A stretch of DNA of 6,612 nucleotides from JAXJYR01 sp964593515 (lineage in GTDB: Bacteria > Bacillota_I > Bacilli_A > Erysipelotrichales > Erysipelotrichaceae): positions 1 through 6,612 of the forward strand of contig CAZQJH010000088.1 of assembly GCA_964593515.1 (NCBI GenBank). Reading direction: 5' to 3'. Under the pieces are notes generated by a model. That model saw only the letters and a program-made list of their open reading frames with translations. It ran no database searches and had not been told where the DNA came from. Positions 1-5,021 of this stretch are shown in pieces. The stretch's first letter is position 1; each line of letters begins with the position of its first letter. The position numbers and the translations under genes are program-made.

Positions 1-210
1 AATAATAATATTATCAAAATCAATATTATTATCTTGTAAAGCTTGATGAAATAAAGCGATATGTTCATCACTTACTTCTTTACGTCTTGTATTTTGAGGA
101 GCTCCTGTATATAACATAAAAGCATTAGCTTGATAAGATAAAGCTTCATTTAATGAACCTAATAAATAATCAGGTGCACTCATCGAAACATGTGAACCAA
201 TTTTAATCAT
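1..210 (-). CDS. nfo: Endonuclease IV (AP endonuclease), N-terminal 70 residues, cut by window edge
   Basis: This gene is too short here to stand out as a long reading frame. Translating leftward from the ATG at 210-208 gives 70 residues running off the left edge. It opens MIKIGSHVSMS and contains FMLYTGAPQNTRR at about residues 31-43, both hallmarks of Firmicute endonuclease IV. Members are Zn-dependent TIM-barrel enzymes of about 280-300 residues that cut DNA 5' of abasic sites in base-excision repair. The metal-binding His and Glu residues lie beyond the edge. Two ATGs stand in tandem (213 and 210). I chose 210 because it matches the family N-terminus and lies 5 nt after a GGTGA ribosome site, against 2 nt for the other. 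The start overlaps the helicase stop by 8 nt, so translation is probably coupled. The identification is strong, although only about a quarter of the protein is visible. Confidence 0.92.
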   Translation of the reverse strand, partial: MIKIGSHVSMSAPDYLLGSLNEALSYQANAFMLYTGAPQNTRRKEVSDEHIALFHQALQDNNIDFDNIII

Positions 211-1570
211 CATATTCACCATTTAATTCACGTTGTTTAGCTTTAGCACGTTCTTTCTTTTGTAATTGAATATCATTTTGAATCATTTGACGACGAGCAC
301 GACGTTTTAATTTTTCAACTTGAGCTTGTTGTTTTTTCTTATAACCAGGTTTAACTTTTTTATTTTTCTTTGAAACAATTTTCGCAATTTCTTTTTCTAA
401 TGGATCATCTTTACGTACTTTCTTTTTATGAATAGCTTCTAAATCTCTAAATTCACCATTACGTAAAGCTTGATGTTTAAAGCTAATTCCTCGTTTTTCT
501 AAAGTACGAATTGCTTGATCATCACTTTTTTGATATAAACAGTAACAAATACCATCTTTACCAGCTCTTCCGGTACGACCTGAGCGATGAATATAATAAT
601 CTAATTCTTTAGGGAATCCTAATGAAATAACATGTGATACTCCATCAATATCAATACCACGAGCAGCAATATCACTAGCAACTACAAATGTTTTATTTAA
701 TTGTTGTAATTCTTTCATTGATTTCATGCGTTCACGTGAAGATAAATCACCATGTAATTCAATAACATCATATCCTTCATCACGCATTAATTGAGCTGTT
801 TTAGCTACTTCAACACGTGTATTCGCAAAAATTAAACATACATAAGGTTTAATACAAGGTAATAATTCAATTAATTTTTCTTCATATGTTTTATTATTTG
901 TAGGAATTAAAATATGATCAATTTTAGGTTGAAACTTATTAGCATCTTCAATACGAATAATTTTTGGATCACTCATATATTTCTTTAAGAATTGTTGTAA
1001 AGCTAAAGGAATAGTTGCGGAAAAAGACATCATTTGTAAATTACGATTCATTCTTCCTGCAATAGCATCAACATCTTCTAAAAATCCCATTTCTAAAGTC
1101 ATATCAGCTTCATCGACAACAAAGATTTTAGCACTTTCAACTCGTAAAGCTTGTTCATTTAAGAATAAATCCTTAATACGACCCGGAGTACCAATAACTA
1201 AATGTGGTTGTTTCTTTAAAGAATTAACCATCTTACTTTTTTCTTTACCACCAACAATTAAACGAATATTTAAATCTGGATTAGCTTCATTCATTTTTTG
1301 AGCTCTTAAATAAATTTGCATAGCTAATTCACGCGTAGGTGCAGAAATAACCGCTTGAACTTGGTCAACATTAGTATCAATAACTTCCATAATTGGAATT
1401 AAGAAAGCATGGGTTTTACCACTACCAGTAGCACTAACCCCAACGATACTTTTTCCCTTACAAGCAAAAGGAATAACTTCTTTTTGGATTTGAGTTGGAT
1501 TGACAAATCCTTCTAATTCTATAAACTTTTTCGTCGTATCACGAAACATATAATCACTATATTTATTCAT
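203..1570 (-). CDS. cshB: DEAD-box ATP-dependent RNA helicase, CshB type
   Basis: This 455-residue cytoplasmic RNA helicase should unwind or remodel RNA, probably in mRNA decay, ribosome assembly or cold adaptation (family knowledge). All core motifs are intact and in order: Q motif (GFVNPTQIQ, 21-29), I (ATGSGKT, 47-53), Ia (PTRELA, 78-83), Ib (TPGR, 128-131), II (DEAD, 153-156), III (SAT, 184-186), V (ARGID, 303-307) and VI (HRSGRTGR, 328-335). A Lys/Arg-rich tail from about 382 contains KKVKPGYKKK, which resembles CshB tails and probably binds RNA. The ATG at 1570 follows AAAGGAAG with a 6-nt spacer. The stop overlaps the start of nfo by 8 nt, so the two genes form a coupled pair. ispH is divergent upstream. 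As I recall, the same three genes lie together in Bacillus and Listeria, which favours CshB over CshA or DeaD. Confidence 0.93.
   Translation of the reverse strand: MNKYSDYMFRDTTKKFIELEGFVNPTQIQKEVIPFACKGKSIVGVSATGSGKTHAFLIPIMEVIDTNVDQVQAVISAPTRELAMQIYLRAQKMNEANPDLNIRLIVGGKEKSKMVNSLKKQPHLVIGTPGRIKDLFLNEQALRVESAKIFVVDEADMTLEMGFLEDVDAIAGRMNRNLQMMSFSATIPLALQQFLKKYMSDPKIIRIEDANKFQPKIDHILIPTNNKTYEEKLIELLPCIKPYVCLIFANTRVEVAKTAQLMRDEGYDVIELHGDLSSRERMKSMKELQQLNKTFVVASDIAARGIDIDGVSHVISLGFPKELDYYIHRSGRTGRAGKDGICYCLYQKSDDQAIRTLEKRGISFKHQALRNGEFRDLEAIHKKKVRKDDPLEKEIAKIVSKKNKKVKPGYKKKQQAQVEKLKRRARRQMIQNDIQLQKKERAKAKQRELNGEYDD
216..220 (-). promoter_or_regulatory. Ribosome binding site of nfo inside the helicase gene
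   Basis: GGTGA lies within the last helicase codons, 5 nt before the ATG at 210 and only 2 nt before the ATG at 213. It is a modest Shine-Dalgarno match. Its spacing decides in favour of the downstream ATG and fits coupling to helicase translation. Confidence 0.5.
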
Positions 1571-1576
1571 AAAAAA

Positions 1577-1584
1577 CTTCCTTT
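1577..1584 (-). promoter_or_regulatory. Ribosome binding site of cshB
   Basis: AAAGGAAG lies 6 nt before the ATG at 1570. It begins two bases after the inverted repeat at 1586-1601, so folding of that repeat in RNA, or a protein bound there, could affect ribosome access. Confidence 0.75.
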
Positions 1585-1585
1585 C

Positions 1586-1610
1586 TTGGATATCTATCCA
1601 ATCATGGATA
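1586..1610 (-). promoter_or_regulatory. Triple inverted half-site, candidate operator or leader hairpin of cshB
   Basis: Reading leftward, three half-sites alternate in orientation: TATCCA (1610-1605), TTGGATA (1601-1595) and TATCCAA (1592-1586). The first two form a 6-bp inverted repeat with a 4-base centre. The last two form a 7-bp inverted repeat with a 2-base centre. They share the middle arm, so the two pairings exclude each other. The block starts at the end of the predicted -10 box, covers the expected transcription start near 1603 and ends beside the ribosome site. That placement suits a repressor operator. Because transcription should begin inside the first loop, only the second pairing would form in RNA. 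No binding protein is recognised. Confidence 0.45.
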
Positions 1611-1638
1611 TTATAACTTATTTTACTATTATTTTAAA
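1610..1638 (-). promoter_or_regulatory. Predicted sigma-A promoter of cshB-nfo
   Basis: Reading leftward, TTTAAA (1638-1633, four of six matches to TTGACA) is followed after 17 bp by a perfect TATAAT (1615-1610). The start would be near 1603, giving a leader of about 33 nt. TATAAT is common by chance in such A+T-rich DNA, but the spacing and position before an isolated start codon support the call. Confidence 0.55.
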
Positions 1639-1649
1639 CGAAAAAAGTT

Positions 1650-1655
1650 TATAAT
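1650..1655 (+). promoter_or_regulatory. Predicted -10 box of the ispH promoter
   Basis: TATAAT lies 22 bp before the ispH start, in the only space available for its promoter. With normal spacing the -35 would fall around 1626-1633, where nothing resembles TTGACA well, so the promoter looks weak or dependent on an unseen factor. That -35 region abuts or overlaps the -35 box of the divergent cshB promoter. The leader would be only about 16 nt. Confidence 0.45.
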
Positions 1656-1663
1656 TATTAAAA

Positions 1664-1673
1664 AAGGAAGTGA
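1664..1673 (+). promoter_or_regulatory. Ribosome binding site of ispH
   Basis: AAGGAAGTGA is a strong Shine-Dalgarno match ending 4 nt before the ATG at 1678 (about 7 nt from its GGAAG core). It fixes this ATG as the start. Confidence 0.8.
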
Positions 1674-1677
1674 AATA

Positions 1678-2589
1678 ATGGAAGTTATTAAAATTTCACC
1701 ACGTGGATATTGTAAAGGTGTGGTGCAAGCAATTGCTAAAGCTAAAGAAACAAGATTAAAATATCCTCATGAAGATATTTATATTCTAGGAATGTTAGTT
1801 CATAATCAATATGTTATTGATGCTTTAAACTTATTAAATATTAAAACTTTAGAAGATCCTAAAAGTGATCGTTTAGATTTAATGAAACAAGTACCTGATG
1901 GTAGTATAGTTATCTTTACTGCTCATGGTATTTCTAAACAAGTTATTGCTTTGGCTAAAGAGAAAAAATGTCGATATGTTGATGCTAGTTGTGAAAATGT
2001 CTTACAGACTCAAAATATCGTTGAAGATTATTTAAACCAAGATTATGATGTTTTATATATTGGTAAACATTTACATCCTGAAGCTCAAGCGGTATTAGCT
2101 TTATCGAATCGTGTACATTTAATTACTAATTTAGATGATATTGATACTTTATCTGATTTAAAGAAAGTCTTTGTTACTAATCAAACTACAATGTCTATTT
2201 TTGATGTTAAAAAGTTATTTGAGGCCATTAAAGATAAATATCCTCAAGCTATTATTAGTGATGAAATATGTAATGCTACTAGAATTAGACAAGAAGCTAT
2301 TGCTAAGCTTAAAGGAAGCGATATTGAACTAGTTTATATTGTAGGTGATACTAAATCTAATAACTCTAAAAAACTCGCTCAAATCGCTTTAGAACAGGGA
2401 ATACCCGCTGTATATTTGATTGATAGTATTAATGATATAACTGATGAACAATTAGCTAACATCAAAAAAGTAGGTGTTAGCGCGGGAGCTAGTACACCTA
2501 CTTATTTAACTAATCAAGTAATTCATTATTTAGAAAATTATGAATTAAATAAAACTAAACCAACAATTGATTTAAATCAAATTCTTTAA
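1678..2589 (+). CDS. ispH: 4-hydroxy-3-methylbut-2-enyl diphosphate reductase (IspH/LytB)
   Basis: This 303-residue cytoplasmic [4Fe-4S] enzyme catalyses the last step of the MEP pathway, reducing HMBPP to IPP and DMAPP. The three cluster cysteines are present: Cys12 in PRGYCKG, Cys105 in DASC and Cys198 in DEICNAT. The substrate-site residues are also visible: His42 (VHNQ), His83 (TAHG), His133 and Glu135 (HPEA), the Thr pair in TNQTTMS (about 170-171), the SNNS stretch (227-230) and GVSAGAST (266-273). The length suits the single-domain form, without the ribosomal S1 domains fused to it in some Clostridia. It is the only plus-strand gene here, divergent from cshB and convergent with the MFS gene, whose stop lies one base away. 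The sequence appears complete and functional, and it implies that the organism makes isoprenoids by the MEP route. Confidence 0.97.
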   Translation: MEVIKISPRGYCKGVVQAIAKAKETRLKYPHEDIYILGMLVHNQYVIDALNLLNIKTLEDPKSDRLDLMKQVPDGSIVIFTAHGISKQVIALAKEKKCRYVDASCENVLQTQNIVEDYLNQDYDVLYIGKHLHPEAQAVLALSNRVHLITNLDDIDTLSDLKKVFVTNQTTMSIFDVKKLFEAIKDKYPQAIISDEICNATRIRQEAIAKLKGSDIELVYIVGDTKSNNSKKLAQIALEQGIPAVYLIDSINDITDEQLANIKKVGVSAGASTPTYLTNQVIHYLENYELNKTKPTIDLNQIL

Positions 2590-2611
2590 CCTATGCTTGC
2601 ATAGGTTTTTT
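2590..2611 (+). terminator. Rho-independent terminator of ispH, inside the 3' end of the MFS gene
   Basis: The hairpin CCTATG-CTTG-CATAGG (2590-2605) begins directly after the ispH stop and is followed by six T's (2606-2611). CUUG is a stable tetraloop whose outer bases can pair. On the opposite strand the same hairpin is followed by TTAAAG instead of a T run, so it should terminate ispH well but stop leftward transcripts poorly. The stem is also the coding sequence for the last four residues (PMQA) and stop codon of the opposing MFS gene. Confidence 0.85.
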
Positions 2612-3781
2612 CTTTACTAAAATACTAGCAATTATACTACCTAAAGCATAAATAACAAAAACAATCGCAAAAGGTAACATTACATTAAGTTCATATAAAA
2701 AACCAGCACTTAAAGAACCAATAATACTACCTAAATTTTTAGTAGCATTAAAAAATCCCATTACTAAGTTTTTATTATCACTATTAGCTTCATTAGCCAC
2801 TAAATTTTGTAATAAAGGAAAAATAATCGCATAAGTAGCATAAACTAAAATACTTAAAATTACAAAGATAATTAATTGCGGAATTAAAACAATTCCAAGT
2901 GAAGATATACTAGCTACAATTAATAAGTATTTAATACTCTTTTTAAGGTTTGTATGCTTTAATAAATACATACATAATGTCATATTCGAAACAAAAGCAA
3001 TTAACCCGACAAAAGCTTTAAATAACCCATTATAAGCACTAGTTAAAGCTAATTGATCTTTTAAATAATAGTTAAAAACTTGATCAAAACCAGTATTCGC
3101 AAAATTAATTAATATATTAATTGCGAAAAAGAAGATAAAGGTAATATTCATAAATTGTTTACCATCAATAAAAGCTTTTAATGGATTAGCTTCTTTAATT
3201 AATTCATGCATATCAATCGTATCAGTAATTTGACGATCACTAATACAAACTATTGCAAATAAGATACCAGCTAAAACCAAAGCAAATGCTTGAACATAAA
3301 AAGTTAAAGTAATTGAAATCTCCCCAATTAATCCTCCAATTAAATAACCAAAAGCTCCTGCTACACTTTGAATGGTTGCACTATAAGTTAAATACTTCCC
3401 TTGTTTATTAGTTTCACTAGTATTAACGATATAAGTTGAGAAACTAACAAAGATTCCTCCAACAAATAAACCAGCTATAATTCTAGCAATTACAATCATT
3501 AATTCACTAGTACTATAAGCAAATAACAATTGAGCAATACCATATCCACTACAGCATATTAATAAGGTTATTCTTGATGATAAATATTTATTCATCTTAC
3601 CCCAAAAAGGTGATAATAAAAAATTAGAAAAAGTCATTGCGGCTAAAGCAACTCCAAACATATAATCATTTAATCCTAGATTTTTAATAATTGATGGAGT
3701 TACAGGATGAGCAAAGTTAGCCGCTAAATTAAAAATAATCATAACGATAAAAAAACTAATAATACGATATTTATTTTTCAA
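2591..3781 (-). CDS. Major facilitator superfamily transporter, drug-efflux (DHA1-like) type
   Basis: This 396-residue membrane protein has about twelve hydrophobic segments in two groups of six (roughly 7-180 and 210-388), with a polar central loop near 181-208. That is the MFS fold. The loop between segments 2 and 3 holds GKMNKYLSSR (61-70), a degenerate motif A. Segment 5 carries GAFGYLIGG (142-150), like antiporter motif C but with Tyr in place of the usual Pro. It resembles TetA/MdtG-like proton-coupled exporters, but the substrate cannot be predicted. The start is TTG at 3781-3779: an in-frame TGA lies just upstream and AGGAGTGAG precedes it with good spacing. It is the last gene of the right-hand unit, 10 bp after the CLC gene, and its final codons form the ispH terminator stem. 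Confidence 0.88.
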   Translation of the reverse strand: MKNKYRIISFFIVMIIFNLAANFAHPVTPSIIKNLGLNDYMFGVALAAMTFSNFLLSPFWGKMNKYLSSRITLLICCSGYGIAQLLFAYSTSELMIVIARIIAGLFVGGIFVSFSTYIVNTSETNKQGKYLTYSATIQSVAGAFGYLIGGLIGEISITLTFYVQAFALVLAGILFAIVCISDRQITDTIDMHELIKEANPLKAFIDGKQFMNITFIFFFAINILINFANTGFDQVFNYYLKDQLALTSAYNGLFKAFVGLIAFVSNMTLCMYLLKHTNLKKSIKYLLIVASISSLGIVLIPQLIIFVILSILVYATYAIIFPLLQNLVANEANSDNKNLVMGFFNATKNLGSIIGSLSAGFLYELNVMLPFAIVFVIYALGSIIASILVKKKPMQA

Positions 3782-3784
3782 ATT

Positions 3785-3793
3785 CTCACTCCT
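3785..3793 (-). promoter_or_regulatory. Ribosome binding site that fixes the TTG start of the MFS gene
   Basis: AGGAGTGAG, whose AGGAG core ends 7 nt before TTG at 3781, overlaps the TAG stop of the CLC gene (3794-3792). It is the strongest Shine-Dalgarno site in the right-hand block. It leaves TTG as the only plausible start, since TGA stands in frame just before it. Ribosomes ending CLC translation would stop on top of it, favouring re-initiation. Confidence 0.8.
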
Positions 3794-5021
3794 ATAAACT
3801 GTTTTTATCGATATATTCTAAAGCTGTTTTAGAATATATAAATTTTTGACTGTGATATAAACTAAAATATCCTGATAAAACATAACAAATACTAATTACT
3901 AATACATATGGAATTAAATTAGTAGTATTAAATAATTCGATAGTTAGAAAGATGGAAGCTATCGGTGCATTAACTACACTACAAAACATTCCAACAATTC
4001 CTAATGCAGCTCCAAAAACAGGATCTAAACCAACTAAAGAAGCAATTAATGCTCCACTAGTTGCACCAATAAAAATAGTTGGTACTATTTCTCCTCCTTT
4101 AAAGCCACAATTAATGGTTATGGTAGTTGCTATAATTTTAAGTAGGAAATCATATGGTAATACCCCTTTATTAAAAGCTTCATGAACAACATTCATTCCA
4201 GCTCCTAAATAACGTTGATCAAAGATTAAATAAATAATAATCATTAAAATTGAACCAACTATAATTCTTAGATATGGATTTTTAATCTTTTCGCTAAAAA
4301 GATGATTACCATAATGCATACAATTTATAAATAAGATAGAAATTAAAGCTAATAATATTCCTAAAATAATTAAAGGAATTAAATTATTAAAGTTTAATGT
4401 AATACTATCCACATCAAAGTGCATCTTTTCTCCTTGTAATAATTGAGCAATACTATAAGCACTAAGACTACTACATAAGCATGGTAAAAGGGCTGAATAA
4501 TAAATAACTCCAATACTAATTACTTCAATTGAGAAAATAGTAGCAGTTAATGGGGTTCCAAATAAACCGGCAAAAACTCCACTCATTCCACACATGATTA
4601 AAATAGCTAATTCTTTCTTTTCAATTTTAAAGATTTTTCCTAGTGAACTAGCTAATGATGCTCCTATTTGTAAAGCAGCACCTTCCCTTCCAGCACTACC
4701 TCCAACTAAATGAGTTAAAATAGTTGAAAATAAGATAGCTGGTGCTAATCTTTTTTTAACGCGATTTTTTTGGCGTACTGATTCTAAAACAGTATTTGTA
4801 TTTGATGTTTCTAAATCAGCTTTTTGATATAAAAAGACAATTAAAATACCAATTAATGGCATCATAAAAATAATCCAACTATATTTCATTCTTAATTGTG
4901 TTACAAATTCAATTGCATGATGAAAGAAAGCAGCAATAAAGCCAGAAAGGATACCAATAAACAAAGCTAAAGGTATCCATTTAAGACAATATACTAAGGT
5001 TTTTTTAAGATCTTTATCCAT
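3792..5021 (-). CDS. CLC-family anion channel or anion/proton antiporter with atypical key residues
   Basis: This 409-residue polytopic membrane protein has no C-terminal CBS domains. It carries CLC signatures: GGSAGREGA (107-115) with the external gating Glu at 113, GTPLTATIFSIEV (155-167), and GGEIVP (309-314) in place of the GxFxP anion-site motif. Tyr396 in KFIYSK probably matches the inner-gate Tyr445 of E. coli ClC-ec1. Two departures stand out by eye alignment. The internal proton Glu (E203 in ClC-ec1) is Val167, as in eukaryotic CLC channels, and the GSGIP loop is replaced by a SNTNT region (73-77). The GREG and GGEIVP contexts recall CLC-F fluoride exporters and related Firmicute proteins. 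Transport of chloride or fluoride, and channel or antiport mode, are therefore open. The ATG at 5021 overlaps the peptidase gene by 8 bp. Confidence 0.92.
   Translation of the reverse strand: MDKDLKKTLVYCLKWIPLALFIGILSGFIAAFFHHAIEFVTQLRMKYSWIIFMMPLIGILIVFLYQKADLETSNTNTVLESVRQKNRVKKRLAPAILFSTILTHLVGGSAGREGAALQIGASLASSLGKIFKIEKKELAILIMCGMSGVFAGLFGTPLTATIFSIEVISIGVIYYSALLPCLCSSLSAYSIAQLLQGEKMHFDVDSITLNFNNLIPLIILGILLALISILFINCMHYGNHLFSEKIKNPYLRIIVGSILMIIIYLIFDQRYLGAGMNVVHEAFNKGVLPYDFLLKIIATTITINCGFKGGEIVPTIFIGATSGALIASLVGLDPVFGAALGIVGMFCSVVNAPIASIFLTIELFNTTNLIPYVLVISICYVLSGYFSLYHSQKFIYSKTALEYIDKNSL

Noticed and set aside
2567..2580. Perfect 14-bp palindrome TTGATTTAAATCAA
   Set aside because: It lies inside the ispH coding end, is almost all A/T and has no loop. 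It is probably chance, though it sits only 10 bp before the terminator.
3952..4185. Plus-strand open frame of 77 codons
   Set aside because: It lies wholly antisense to the CLC gene over its conserved GGEIVP region, shows no recognisable domain and is explained by the low stop frequency opposite that coding sequence.
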